This document shows positions 55,220 through 64,000 of a stretch of 64,000 nt of DNA, piece after piece (position 1 is the stretch's first letter; each line of letters begins with the position of its first letter). Below the pieces are notes generated by a model. It was given only the letters and a program-made list of their open reading frames with translations, had not been told where the DNA came from and ran no database searches. The stretch is from Saprospiraceae bacterium (GTDB taxonomy: Bacteria; Bacteroidota; Bacteroidia; Chitinophagales; Saprospiraceae), in NCBI GenBank assembly GCA_020629035.1, contig JAHDEC010000016.1:1-64000 (forward strand), read 5' to 3'. A program made the position numbers and the translations under genes.

Positions 55220-56289
55220 TGAAAACCACTTGATTTGATTAATTCATATCCACCATTTCCGTCTCCTATAATAAACAAAGCTTCCAAATCTTTATTGTTT
55301 TCTATCAATGTTTTTGCCTTTTCTAAACCTAAAACCATTGCAGCAGTAGCAAAGGCATCAGCTACTAGACATTCTTGTGATATTATAGAAACAGAAAGTA
55401 ATTGATTTTGGCTTGGATATCCTGTTATAGGATTAATTTCATGGCCGTATTTTCTACCATTTACTTCATGGAAGTTTCTATAATTTCCAGAAGATGCTAC
55501 TGATTGATTGCTTAGCTCCACGATATATTCAAACTCCGAAACATTAGCATTTGGGTCAGGCGTATTGATACCAATTTTCCAAGGTTTTCCCTGCTTATTG
55601 ACACCTATTCCTCGGGTTTCACCCCCGATTTCGATCAAAGCATTTTCTACTCCTTGATTGATTAAATATTGCGTAATTAGGTCGACTCCATAGCCTTTGG
55701 CTGAGGCACTAAAATCAAGCTCTATTGATGGATGTGTTTTGCTATATAGCACAGAATCTCCTCTAGATTGGACCTTAATTTTTTCTAATCCCACATAGGC
55801 TAACATTTCATTTACTTTTAAACTATCTATGTCGGTGATGGCCTTTTTTGGTTTATAGCCAAAACCCCAATAATTAACAAGTGGCATACAAGTAGGATCA
55901 TAAAAATGAAGACTTGATTCATACAGTTTTAGTGCTGCTGCCATATTTCTATAAAAATGATAATCCAAGGAGAGATCTTTAAGGTCTAAATTAGTAAGCG
56001 CAACGGGCTTTGCCTCTATAGTAATTCCAGTTGTAGAACTATTAAATTGACTGATTAAAGAATTAGGAATGTAGGTAGAAACGGATTGATTAATATCCGC
56101 TAAAATTTTATCGATATCTGTTTGATTAATTTTATTACCACCTTGATACGTGATATTATAGGTGGTTCCCATCGTCTTACCATTCAGTTTAACAAACGCC
56201 TTAGCGGGCTTAACATCTGATTTGCAAGCACTGAAAAAGCAAGCGGAAAGAACGAAAAATAGTAAATACTTAAAAAGATGCTGATTCAT
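55216..56289 (-). CDS. apbE: FAD:protein FMN transferase, lipoprotein
   Basis: 357 residues. Lipoprotein signal peptide (YLLFFVLSACFFSAC, Cys21). The ApbE fold follows: KLNGKTMGTTYNITYQG at the start, YDPTCMPLVNYWGFGY and IELDFSASAKGYGVDLITQY in the middle (FAD/metal binding), NALIEIGGETRGIGVNKQGK, and GHEINPITGYPSQNQLLSVS carrying the conserved HxI..TGxP motif. It attaches FMN to proteins such as Na+-NQR subunits in the periplasm. It heads a four-gene overlapping run with the two hydrolases and the ligase. TACCTTTG (minus strand, 56294-56301) is a possible -7 box but would make the mRNA nearly leaderless. Confidence 0.9.
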   Translation of the reverse strand: MNQHLFKYLLFFVLSACFFSACKSDVKPAKAFVKLNGKTMGTTYNITYQGGNKINQTDIDKILADINQSVSTYIPNSLISQFNSSTTGITIEAKPVALTNLDLKDLSLDYHFYRNMAAALKLYESSLHFYDPTCMPLVNYWGFGYKPKKAITDIDSLKVNEMLAYVGLEKIKVQSRGDSVLYSKTHPSIELDFSASAKGYGVDLITQYLINQGVENALIEIGGETRGIGVNKQGKPWKIGINTPDPNANVSEFEYIVELSNQSVASSGNYRNFHEVNGRKYGHEINPITGYPSQNQLLSVSIISQECLVADAFATAAMVLGLEKAKTLIENNKDLEALFIIGDGNGGYELIKSSGFH

Positions 56290-56337
56290 TTCACAAAGGT
56301 AGAATTCGAACGCATAGATTGTATGTATCTATCATAA

Positions 56338-56375
56338 AAATGGATAATTTCTGACATTTCAGAAATCATCCATTT
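56338..56375 (-). promoter_or_regulatory. Strong leader hairpin upstream of apbE
   Basis: aaatggat-a-atttctga / catt loop / tcagaaat-c-atccattt: two 8 bp helices with one A/C mismatch. On the minus strand it is followed by T-rich sequence, so it could terminate a transcript or attenuate apbE. Confidence 0.5.
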
Positions 56376-56565
56376 GCCTTTAGGAATAACAAAACCAAAG
56401 TCAATAAATGCAATTGACTTTACACTTATATACAATGAAAAAACTTTACTTTTCTTGATTTATAAAATGTAACATTTAATAGATCAAGCGTCTTTACAAC
56501 TATAAGTGTCATGGAGCCTTAAAAAGTGACCACTATTCCTGAATATTTTTTAAAAAGAGCAAAAA

Positions 56566-56590
56566 AAAAGCTACCAAGAAGGTAGCTTTT
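56566..56590 (-). terminator. Intrinsic terminator after the coiled-coil membrane protein gene
   Basis: aaaagctacc-aagaa-ggtagctttt, 10 bp stem with 5 nt loop, flanked by an A-run that becomes a T-run on the minus strand; 23 bp past the stop of the gene at 56613. Confidence 0.85.
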
Positions 56591-56612
56591 ATATCTGGAA
56601 ACGATATTGAGC

Positions 56613-57614
56613 CTAATCAAATAAGCCCTCGTAGTTGTTATCCTCTAGTTCATTCATTTGCTTGTCCATGGTTTTGTTGTCAAGCTCCAAAATATCGTCA
56701 TTAGTCTCTGAACCACCTAATAGCATCAGGGTAGATTTCTTTTCGTATTCTTCTAACATCTTTAGTCCCTTCTCTTCGAACATACCGTTTTGGAGATCTA
56801 TAGAATTCATAAACTCTGAACTCATTTCCATAAACTGTTCCATTTCACCTACCTTATTTGCAACATCTTCCGCGATTCCTTCCATAGCTTGATCAAATAA
56901 TGCTCGCTTATCTGGATCGCCTTTGATGACGCTCATAGCCGATTTCATAGCAGAGTGTGAAGCACGCATCGCTTTTCTTTCCTGCTCTTTAACCCTTACT
57001 TGGTCCTTGGTATCTTCTAATAAAATTTCAGAATTAGAGTGCATTTTGGTAAGTACACGATATAAAACAGTCATTTTATTATGAAGAGCTACATACTTCC
57101 CATTAGATTCTTTTAATCTTGCTGCTTTTCTAGACGATAAAACTAATTGCTTTTCATCACCCATTTTCTTTGCTTGACGGGCGATCGCCATATTCTTGTC
57201 TATATCCTCATTGTTCTTCTTAACAATGTTTTTGAGTCCTCTCATTTGACCTTTAAGCCCACCGATTTGCTTAGACATTTTCTTAAGATTATCCTCCAAG
57301 TCAGAGACATAATTTTTAAGAATACCTACCGGATCTATGGTTACAAAAATTCCAGTAATCCATCGCATAAAGCTCTGATACATATAGGATACTAAAGCTC
57401 TCGTTTTAGGACTGATTGCTATATATATAACTACAGCTAACACTCCCAATGCAGCAATGAGGCCTGCTGTTGTCAAAAGGAATCCCATAATAGCTGAGCC
57501 AAAACTATAAATAGCCCAAGCTGCAACGGCTAATCCACCAATCAGGAAGAAAGCACCGGTTTTACCTTCAGGCTTTTGCCAAAAGGATTTTGGTTTATTT
57601 GAATAATCTGCCAT
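56613..57614 (-). CDS. Coiled-coil membrane protein, PspA-like in outline
   Basis: 333 residues. Two membrane helices near the N-terminus (GAFFLIGGLAVAAWAIYSFG, TTAGLIAALGVLAVVIYIAI) and a third hydrophobic stretch (SYMYQSFMRWITGIFVTID). Then ~200 residues of charged helices and coiled coil (YVSDLEDNLKKMSKQIGGLK, GQMRGLKNIVKKNNEDIDKN, RKAARLKESNGKYVAL), ending in an acidic tail (NELEDNNYEGLFD). The helical part recalls PspA/ESCRT-III-like membrane-remodelling proteins, but the membrane anchor is unlike PspA and I cannot assign a family. A single gene with its own terminator. Confidence 0.6.
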   Translation of the reverse strand: MADYSNKPKSFWQKPEGKTGAFFLIGGLAVAAWAIYSFGSAIMGFLLTTAGLIAALGVLAVVIYIAISPKTRALVSYMYQSFMRWITGIFVTIDPVGILKNYVSDLEDNLKKMSKQIGGLKGQMRGLKNIVKKNNEDIDKNMAIARQAKKMGDEKQLVLSSRKAARLKESNGKYVALHNKMTVLYRVLTKMHSNSEILLEDTKDQVRVKEQERKAMRASHSAMKSAMSVIKGDPDKRALFDQAMEGIAEDVANKVGEMEQFMEMSSEFMNSIDLQNGMFEEKGLKMLEEYEKKSTLMLLGGSETNDDILELDNKTMDKQMNELEDNNYEGLFD

Positions 57615-57775
57615 TGAATTAAATTAAAAGTTTCTCTAATGTAATAATCTTTCAGACGATTAGAAAGTATATGCTTATGGAACTTCAATATAGAGCGGAT
57701 AGTTCCATTTTTTATAACTCATATTGCTTCGAATCCATTCTTTGGACAAGTTGCGGATTATTATCGATAAAGCGC

Positions 57776-60700
57776 TTAGGATTGCAATTCTATGGTACTG
57801 TAACCCTGGGCATTCTTTTTCATTTTAATTTGCACATTAATTCGTTCTTTAAGTGCGGTGACATGTGAAATAACACCCACTGTTTTTTGACTTTCCGATT
57901 GCAATTTTTCTAAGGTATTCATGGCAATATCCAAGGTTTCTTGGTCCAAGGTTCCGAATCCTTCATCAATAAATAAACTTTCGAGCGACACATTTTTCGA
58001 AGCCATGTCTGATAAACTAAGGGCTAAGGCTAGACTCAAGATAAAAACTTCTCCACCTGATAAAGTGCTCACAGATCGTTGGATATTTCCCTGATATTGA
58101 TCGATGACCATTAAACTTTCGCCACTTGAACTAGGGTCTAATAAATATCTATCGGTCAGATGTTGCAAACGTCTGTTAGCAAAAACCATTAAGTTCTTAA
58201 GGGTTAATCCTTGAGCAAAGTTGGCAAATTTGTTACCCAGGGAATCTCCAATCATTTGATTCATATGAGACCAAATCTCAAATTGCTCATTAAGTTTCTG
58301 TATGCCTTTTTCTCGAGCAGCATGTCTTTTGTGCTGAGCTGCATCGCCGATTAGTTGCTGGGTGATGGCTCCTTCCTGCTTAGCCAATGCCGAAAGTTCT
58401 TCTCTTTTTTCAGTTAAGTTTTGTTGGATCTGAAGCAATGGCACAGCTTGCTGGGTATCCAAGATGTGCAGTTGCTTGTTTCTCGAAGTTAAGGCTTCAA
58501 TCTTCGATTCTAGTTCTATAATTTCTTTGTTTATCGATTCTCTTTTGGTTTTTATTTGAAGTACTCTTTCTTCACTCAGTATAGCTTTTTTTGCCTCCTT
58601 AAAATTGGTATAATTAAGTTTTTCGATAGGTTTTTTAAGGCTTTCATCTAGTGTTTTGATAGTAAGATCAAGCTGAACTATGCTGTCCTTGTCTTTGACT
58701 ATCCCAGCATCTGTTCCAGCTATTTTAGTTTGTGCACTTACATATTCGTTTTGTATTTCATTGCAAGCGTCCTTTGCATCTAAGCCGGTGTATTTACTTT
58801 TTCTTTCCTTGTCCAATGTCTTGTAGTCATCCAAGATATTGGCTAGTTTTTCAAATTGCTTGGTCACCAAAGTGAGTTCGTCATTTTGTTGTTTAATAGC
58901 TACGATGGCTTTTTTATCAGCGACTTGTTTGTCAAGCTTTTCTAATTGGTTCGCGATAGCTGCTGGATCAAGCTTAATGGTATTTGGAAGTTTTCTGGTC
59001 AGCGTTTTTATTTCGCTGCTAATCGTTGCGCAGTTTTCTTTGGTATTTGCTAACTCTTTTTCATATTGAGTCAACTTGTGCTCGATCTGGTGAGCTAGTT
59101 TTTGTAATTCTTCGAGCTTGATTTTTTCATTTTTTTGCTGCTCAGTGTTTTTATTGATTTGTGTTTCTTGTTGGCTCAGATCTACCTCCGATAGATGTTC
59201 ACTATAAGGATGCTCTAGTGATCCACAAAGCGGACAGGCTTCACCCTTTACTAGTTTGTCTCTGTAAGTTTCTAAGTTGGCTATTTTGAGTGCATCCTCT
59301 TTTTGTTTTAACAAAAGTAGATGTTCGCTTTCTAGGCTTTTGACTAGCGCGAGGTTTGTTTTTAGCAAGGCAGTATTAGCTTGTTGCTCCTTGCTAGCTT
59401 TGACTTTTTCCTCATTTAATAACTGCTCTTGGTTTTTATTTTTTTGCTCATTTTCTAGTAACTGATTGATATCATTTAAGATGCCTATTTGCTCCGTTTC
59501 TTGTGATAATTTATCGAGAATAGTAGAAGTGTCCTCCTTAGCGAGTGCTGGATTTTTAGCGATTACTTGATCGATGGCACTCCTGATTTCTTTAAGTTTT
59601 TCGAGCGCTTGACCGGGGTGAGCATCCCCATCAATCCCCAGTTTTCCATTGGCAAGATTTCCTTTTATGTCTAAGCGCAAAGAAGCACCTTGATTTCTTA
59701 GATTGAGAATATCTCGATCCATATTACCAATTTCCGTTTCAAATTGGCTCATGAGTTCGGTGAAGTTTTCTTTGTTGACTTCTGCTCGCACTAATTGGCT
59801 CATTTTGTCCAATGCTGTTTGAAGTTTTTGCTCCCAAGAAAGCAGTTCTGTCTTTGCTGCTTGTAAAGAGCGCTCGGCTATTTCCTTAGCTTTGACTGCT
59901 TCTTCAAGTTTGGTAATGTCAGGAATCAACGGAATGAGTTGTTCGTGTTTAGCAAGACTTTCATCATCAATTTTACCGGCTTCTTTTTGGTTGATTACTG
60001 AGGCTAGTTGAACCTTGTGTTGCTCAACTAAATCCAGGTTTTTTGTAAGTTCTTCCTTGACTTGGGCAAGCTTTTGAAGACTCAGTAATTCTTTGTCAAA
60101 GCTAGTTTTCTTTTGCTGTATTTGTGTTTGTTCGTCTTTAAGTTTTTGTAGCGTTTCTTCATCAAGAAGTTGTATTTCACCCATGAGTTGTTTCTCCTGA
60201 GCTATTTCGGTTTTTAGTGCTTTATATTTTTCATAACAAGTACGGCTAACTTTTCGATAGATATCTGTTCCTGTTATTTTTTCGAGCAGTAATCCTCGTT
60301 CATTTTTACCAGCTTTGATAAATTTGGAAAACTCACCTTGAGATAAGATAATTGACTGAATAAACTGGTTGTAGCTTAAGCCAATAATTTGTTCGTTATG
60401 GCCTGGGATTTCGCTCTTTTTTAAATCTAGAGGTTTGCCATGTTCATCATAGATAAACATTTCATAATCTCTTAATTGATCTTTTCTTCCTCGGCTAATC
60501 GACCAACTTGAGGTATATTTTTTTGGACCTACTTGATATTCAATGCTGGCAAAGGCTTCTTTTGTATGTCTAGTGATGATACCACCTATGGATTCTAGTT
60601 CGTTCTTACTGATTTTTTTCTTAAGCCTTGGTATTTGGTTAAATAGCGCCAAGGTTATGACATCGAGTAGGGTGGACTTCCCTGAGCCAGTAGGTCCTGT

Positions 60701-60805
60701 GATGGCAAATATCCCAGCTTCCGATAAGGGAAGTTGGTCGAAAGAAACTGAGTGTTCTCCTCGCAGGCTGTTTATATTTTTAAATGCTATCGTTAATATT
60801 TTCAT
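57776..60805 (-). CDS. sbcC: Exonuclease SbcC (Rad50-like ATPase)
   Basis: 1009 residues. Walker A GPTGSGKST (37-45) near the N-terminus, two long coiled-coil arms with the zinc-hook CPLC at about 522-525 between them, the ABC signature LSGGE near 915, and Walker B LFIDEGFGTLD close to the end, the full SMC/Rad50 plan. With SbcD it opens DNA hairpins and trims double-strand breaks. It starts 12 bp after the sbcD stop, so the two are one operon. Confidence 0.93.
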   Translation of the reverse strand: MKILTIAFKNINSLRGEHSVSFDQLPLSEAGIFAITGPTGSGKSTLLDVITLALFNQIPRLKKKISKNELESIGGIITRHTKEAFASIEYQVGPKKYTSSWSISRGRKDQLRDYEMFIYDEHGKPLDLKKSEIPGHNEQIIGLSYNQFIQSIILSQGEFSKFIKAGKNERGLLLEKITGTDIYRKVSRTCYEKYKALKTEIAQEKQLMGEIQLLDEETLQKLKDEQTQIQQKKTSFDKELLSLQKLAQVKEELTKNLDLVEQHKVQLASVINQKEAGKIDDESLAKHEQLIPLIPDITKLEEAVKAKEIAERSLQAAKTELLSWEQKLQTALDKMSQLVRAEVNKENFTELMSQFETEIGNMDRDILNLRNQGASLRLDIKGNLANGKLGIDGDAHPGQALEKLKEIRSAIDQVIAKNPALAKEDTSTILDKLSQETEQIGILNDINQLLENEQKNKNQEQLLNEEKVKASKEQQANTALLKTNLALVKSLESEHLLLLKQKEDALKIANLETYRDKLVKGEACPLCGSLEHPYSEHLSEVDLSQQETQINKNTEQQKNEKIKLEELQKLAHQIEHKLTQYEKELANTKENCATISSEIKTLTRKLPNTIKLDPAAIANQLEKLDKQVADKKAIVAIKQQNDELTLVTKQFEKLANILDDYKTLDKERKSKYTGLDAKDACNEIQNEYVSAQTKIAGTDAGIVKDKDSIVQLDLTIKTLDESLKKPIEKLNYTNFKEAKKAILSEERVLQIKTKRESINKEIIELESKIEALTSRNKQLHILDTQQAVPLLQIQQNLTEKREELSALAKQEGAITQQLIGDAAQHKRHAAREKGIQKLNEQFEIWSHMNQMIGDSLGNKFANFAQGLTLKNLMVFANRRLQHLTDRYLLDPSSSGESLMVIDQYQGNIQRSVSTLSGGEVFILSLALALSLSDMASKNVSLESLFIDEGFGTLDQETLDIAMNTLEKLQSESQKTVGVISHVTALKERINVQIKMKKNAQGYSTIELQS

Positions 60806-60817
60806 TTAATCTAGCAT

Positions 60818-62041
60818 TTAGGTTTCGGCTTCTTGAACGAGGTCCAGCAGTTCTTGAAATGCTTCAATAAATACTTGCTGTTTTGCAGGGTCAAGGTTTT
60901 CGGATTCTAATCTTTTTTCGAATACATCCAAGGGTTGTAAGTCTTCTACATTTGTGCCTTCGGTAAAATGCTCAGCAGTATTTTTAGCTTGCTCTAGAAA
61001 AGTAACCTTGTGTTTTAATATAGAAAACTTAGTTGAATCAGCGTAGTTATTTACCAGTTCTACCGTGTTTGCAATGGTAGTAGAACTAAACTTTTCTTCA
61101 ATTACTTCTATTTCTACAAAAGAAACGAGGCTAGTGTTTGGCTCTAGTGATGCCAACTTTTGTTCCACTTCTTGATAGCTGCCTGTTAGTTTAATAAGAG
61201 CACGGATTTCTGGAACAAGATGAGGAGTTATCTTTTGAATACCATCAGAGGTAAGTTCTATGATAACTACCTGTTTTTTATCTTCTTTTTCTGAAAAACT
61301 TAAAGCTATTGGTGAACCAGAATATCTGATATGTTCATTCCCTCCAATTATTTGTGGTTTATGGATGTGGCCCAATGCTATGTAACTGAATGAACTAGGA
61401 AAAATGGATGATTCAACTACAGCGGCATTTCCGACATGGATTTCTCGTTCACTTTCACTGGTAATCGAACCTTTTGCATAAAGATGTCCCATTGCAATTG
61501 AAGGGATACCAGGATATTTGCTTTCGCAAAGTTCTCCGATGTGTTGATAATGTTTTTGAATGCCGACTTGGATGGCTTCTGTACGATTTTTATAGCTTTC
61601 TTTATCCTCTTTTTTTCGAAGATCCTTGTCTCTTAAAAATGGTACGGCAGCAATAACTAGTTTGGGTTTTGCTTCTTTGTCTTTGATGACAACTATTTCA
61701 TCCTCTAAATTTTTAGTAGCCCCACCAACTATGTCAATATTCATAAGGCTTAATAATTCATTGGGTGCATTTAGAAGTCCAACGGAATCATGATTACCAC
61801 CAGTGATTACTATATGTGTGCCACTAGCGTGTAGCTGCTTTAGACAATCAAAGTATTGTTTTCTATCTTTTGCTGATGGGTTAGCTAAATCGAATACATC
61901 TCCGGAAATTAAAATGAGATCTACTTTTTCTTCTTTGATGAGATTCAGAAGCCACTCGAAAAACAAAGTAAATGCATCGTCAAGATCATGCTTATGCAAA
62001 ATCTTTCCTAAATGCCAATCTGCTGTATGCAGTATCTTCAT
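60818..62041 (-). CDS. sbcD: Exonuclease SbcD (Mre11-like nuclease)
   Basis: 407 residues. Calcineurin-like phosphoesterase: MKILHTADWHLGKILH, LILISGDVFDLANPS, IVITGGNHDSVGLL, SIAMGHLY and YIALGHIHKPQ supply the metal-binding Asp/His/Asn residues in Mre11 order. The C-terminal domain (~290-407) is the SbcD cap that contacts SbcC. Nuclease subunit of the SbcCD complex. The gene is 14 bp after gpsA and 12 bp before sbcC. Confidence 0.93.
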   Translation of the reverse strand: MKILHTADWHLGKILHKHDLDDAFTLFFEWLLNLIKEEKVDLILISGDVFDLANPSAKDRKQYFDCLKQLHASGTHIVITGGNHDSVGLLNAPNELLSLMNIDIVGGATKNLEDEIVVIKDKEAKPKLVIAAVPFLRDKDLRKKEDKESYKNRTEAIQVGIQKHYQHIGELCESKYPGIPSIAMGHLYAKGSITSESEREIHVGNAAVVESSIFPSSFSYIALGHIHKPQIIGGNEHIRYSGSPIALSFSEKEDKKQVVIIELTSDGIQKITPHLVPEIRALIKLTGSYQEVEQKLASLEPNTSLVSFVEIEVIEEKFSSTTIANTVELVNNYADSTKFSILKHKVTFLEQAKNTAEHFTEGTNVEDLQPLDVFEKRLESENLDPAKQQVFIEAFQELLDLVQEAET

Positions 62042-62055
62042 ATTTCGTTACAAGT

Positions 62056-63066
62056 TTAGAAATCTACATCGTTTTCAGCAGGGTAAAAGACAAGTTTATC
62101 TAATGCTTTTTCTAATGGATAACCCTCATGGACTATGTAATAAATCATATTACTGATCGGTAATGATAATTTTAAATCAGTAGATATTTGGTGCAATATT
62201 TTAAGGGTATTTACGCCTTCTGCCACTTCGCCCAAACTTTCGGTAGCTTCATCCAAGGTGACACCTTCTGAAATCATCTTACCTAGTCTAAAATTACGAC
62301 TATTTATACTGGTCGAGGTTGCAATAACATCACCTATTCCCGCAATTCCTAGGAAAGCCTCGCTATCGGCACCTAAGTATTTGCCAAGTTGTATTATTTC
62401 GTGAAGGCCTCTCGTGATCAGCATGGATTGTAGATTTTTTCCGTATCCTTTTCCACTTAAAACACCAGAACCTACTGCAATAATATTTTTAAATGCGCCA
62501 GCTAGTTCTGTCCCTAATAAATGATGTGACCCGAAAACTACAAAACGTTTAGTTGTTAGTAATTCTTTGCCTAGTGTTATCACTTCATCAAATTCGGAAG
62601 CGACTACAGTACCAGTTGGCTGGTTATCAAATATTTCTTTTGAAAGATTTGGCCCAGACATACATCCGATTCTGACGCAATTCGTTTCTTGAGCAAGCAC
62701 CTGACTCATGGTATGGATGTTATTGACAGTAAGGTCTTCATGAGCCTGATAGTCTAATCCTTTAATGGCATGAATTAGGTAATGCGAGGGATTAAGAAAA
62801 GGACTCATGCGCTTAGCCAAATTCCTAAGAGAAGTAGATGGAATGACGGGGAATATTACTTTGCAGGTTTTACACAACTCCTCCAAACTTTGAGCAACCT
62901 TTAAATCATGTATTTCAGTTCCTTCTTCCACTTGATCGGTCACTAGACTAAAATCAATGCTGCTTGGATTTCTTACATAAACCATCACATTGGTGTTACA
63001 TGAAAGTAATTTCACGATGGTTTTACCAAATGACCCATATCCTATAACACCAACATAGTTTGACAT
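62056..63066 (-). CDS. gpsA: NAD(P)+-dependent glycerol-3-phosphate dehydrogenase
   Basis: 336 residues. Rossmann motif GVIGYGSFGKTIVKLL (GxGxxG) at the N-terminus, IKGLDYQAHEDLTVNNI with the conserved Lys, GPNLSKEIFDNQPTGTVVAS, ELAGAFKNIIAVGSGVLSGK (catalytic Lys) and GIAGIGDVIATSTSINSRN are diagnostic. It reduces dihydroxyacetone phosphate to glycerol 3-phosphate, the substrate of the acyltransferase fusion at 10304-13540. It precedes sbcD by 14 bp. Confidence 0.93.
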   Translation of the reverse strand: MSNYVGVIGYGSFGKTIVKLLSCNTNVMVYVRNPSSIDFSLVTDQVEEGTEIHDLKVAQSLEELCKTCKVIFPVIPSTSLRNLAKRMSPFLNPSHYLIHAIKGLDYQAHEDLTVNNIHTMSQVLAQETNCVRIGCMSGPNLSKEIFDNQPTGTVVASEFDEVITLGKELLTTKRFVVFGSHHLLGTELAGAFKNIIAVGSGVLSGKGYGKNLQSMLITRGLHEIIQLGKYLGADSEAFLGIAGIGDVIATSTSINSRNFRLGKMISEGVTLDEATESLGEVAEGVNTLKILHQISTDLKLSLPISNMIYYIVHEGYPLEKALDKLVFYPAENDVDF

Positions 63067-63141
63067 AGCTATTGCAATAATCTGATAGTAAGGTTAAAAA
63101 TGAACCTCAAGTTAAATAAATGAATTAAAGAAGAGGTGTGC

Positions 63142-64000
63142 TTATTTCCTTTTTTTCTTCTTTTGATTAGCAGCTTGCTGGTTTCTTTTCTTTTGTACCT
63201 CTTGTTGTTGCTTCATAGCCTCTTCTAACCTTGCCTGGAACCCACTTTTAGACTTCTTGGGTTTATCTTTTTCCTTCATCAGTTCGGCTCGAATCTTGTC
63301 ATCATTGAAAACAAATTTCTTGGTGATGATGGTCTGTGCCACATTAATCAAATTACTGAAGAACATATAACAGGTTAATCCTGAAGCATAATTATTAAAG
63401 AATACTAAAAACATAATTGGCATGGCATACTGCACATATTTCATAGCTGGATTAGCTGACATGTCCATATGCTTCGTATTATAATAAGTATAGGCAATGG
63501 TAGATAAAGCCCATAAAATAGTAAATAAACTCAGGTGAGATCCAAATGCTGGAATCTCAAACGGTAAATAACTAATTACATCATATGAAGACAAATCCTG
63601 GGCCCATAAAAAAGACTCCTGTCTAAATCTTATCGAAGCCGGGAAGAATCTAAATAGGGCGTACCAAATTGGCATTTGTAACAACATTGGCATACATCCA
63701 CCTAAAGGACTTGTTCCATATTCTCGATACATCTTCATCGTTTCCATCTGCACCTTTTGTTGGTCATCTGGAAATTTTTCTTTGATTTTAGCAATCTCAG
63801 GTTTTAGTGCACCCATTTTAGCTTGAGACTTAAGCATCTTAAACATCAATGGATATAAAAGCATTTTAAGAAGGAAAATCAAAATGATGATTACCACCCC
63901 TTTACTTCCTATATATTTAGAGAGAAAATCGAAAGATGGTCGGATTATCCATCGATTAATGGAGCCGAAAATACTATTACCAAAAGGAATAACTTCTTCT
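63142..64000 (-). CDS. yidC: Membrane protein insertase YidC, 5' end outside the window
   Basis: The last ~285 codons; the frame runs open to the window edge, so an ATG/GTG at ~63897 is not the true start. RPSFDFLSKYIGSKGVVIII begins the conserved insertase core, then MLKSQAKMGALKPEIAKIKE, NPLGG-type SPLGGCMPMLLQMPIWYALF (hydrophilic-groove region), LWALSTIAYTYYNTKHM and YVQYAMPIMFLVFFNNYASG with the conserved late helices, and a basic lysine/glutamine-rich tail (RLEEAMKQQQEVQKKRNQQA) that binds ribosomes. It inserts membrane proteins. The large periplasmic N-terminal domain is not in the window. Confidence 0.93.
   Translation of the reverse strand, partial: EEVIPFGNSIFGSINRWIIRPSFDFLSKYIGSKGVVIIILIFLLKMLLYPLMFKMLKSQAKMGALKPEIAKIKEKFPDDQQKVQMETMKMYREYGTSPLGGCMPMLLQMPIWYALFRFFPASIRFRQESFLWAQDLSSYDVISYLPFEIPAFGSHLSLFTILWALSTIAYTYYNTKHMDMSANPAMKYVQYAMPIMFLVFFNNYASGLTCYMFFSNLINVAQTIITKKFVFNDDKIRAELMKEKDKPKKSKSGFQARLEEAMKQQQEVQKKRNQQAANQKKKKRK

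Larger units (their letters stand above)
56290..56612. other. Intergenic region with long palindrome and dyad
   Basis: About 320 bp, no gene. It holds (1) a 38 bp near-perfect hairpin at 56338-56375, ~50 bp upstream of apbE; (2) a 9 bp dyad acacttata (56422-56430) and tataagtgt (56501-56509), 70 bp apart; (3) the terminator of the upstream gene at 56566-56590. Confidence 0.6.

Noticed and set aside
56613-57614. PspA
   Set aside because: PspA has no N-terminal membrane helices of this kind; only the helical layout is similar, so the gene symbol was not used.
1-64000. tRNA, rRNA or integrase genes marking the accessory region as a genomic island
   Set aside because: None found on reading both strands; the accessory nature rests on AT-richness, decay and repeats only.

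Overview
The window is about 64 kb of a low-GC Bacteroidetes chromosome, most likely a member of the Saprospiria (a Saprospiraceae/Lewinella/Haliscomenobacter-like lineage). The evidence is: several large secreted proteins ending in type IX secretion (T9SS) type A or type B sorting domains; MopE-like, SdrD_B-like and SprB-like surface repeats; lipoproteins with Bacteroidetes-style lipoboxes; scarce Shine-Dalgarno sequences; and a few TAnnTTTG (-7 type) promoter boxes. No rRNA, tRNA, CRISPR array, integrase or transposase was recognised. Both window edges cut a gene: a T9SS protein on the left and yidC on the right.

Layout. 1-6030: T9SS-secreted proteins (a tandem SBBP-like pair and a parallel beta-helix protein with a 7 x 129 bp MopE-like repeat block) and a lipoprotein. 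6031-10303: an AT-rich accessory island that looks like a decaying polymorphic-toxin locus. It holds a multiply frameshifted toxin-like remnant with an intact downstream gene, a truncated outer-membrane-barrel-like gene abutting a promoterless toxin-like C-terminus, a beta-propeller-like partner gene, and two copies of a ~155 bp repeat placed at the same distance behind each intact downstream gene. 10304-18931: a neutral-lipid module. It has a one-polypeptide glycerol-3-phosphate acyltransferase / HAD phosphatase / lysophosphatidate acyltransferase, a WS/DGAT fused to an SCP2 lipid-carrier domain, a lipase-like hydrolase, two phasin-like proteins (one with a histone-like lysine/alanine tail, as in PhaF), a SARP/BTAD-type regulator and a coiled-coil protein. 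Together these could make, package and regulate triacylglycerol or wax-ester droplets. This is the most interesting set in the window.

19068-31026: housekeeping and envelope genes on the minus strand (S9 peptidase, patatin, queE, ridA, a GmhB-like phosphatase, gmhA, a DPM1-like glycosyltransferase, DUF4199, a dihydroorotase paralogue with a ruined active site, a BatA-type protein) with a small plus-strand DUF1801/thioredoxin pair. 31129-43057: large exported proteins (T9SS type B, BNR/sortilin-like propeller, SdrD_B/SprB T9SS type A) around a thioredoxin-like lipoprotein, a WaaE-like glycosyltransferase and cysQ. 43147-51338: a plus-strand run with a DUF4403 lipoprotein, nhaB, dusB, cca, a sodium:solute symporter preceded by a candidate structured RNA, and a membrane protein with an HEYGH motif. 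51426-64000: a minus-strand run with a TerB-like protein, acyl-CoA ligase, two paralogous alpha/beta hydrolases, apbE, a PspA-like coiled-coil membrane protein, sbcC, sbcD, gpsA and yidC.

All functional calls come from reading motifs and family resemblance by eye. No database search was possible.
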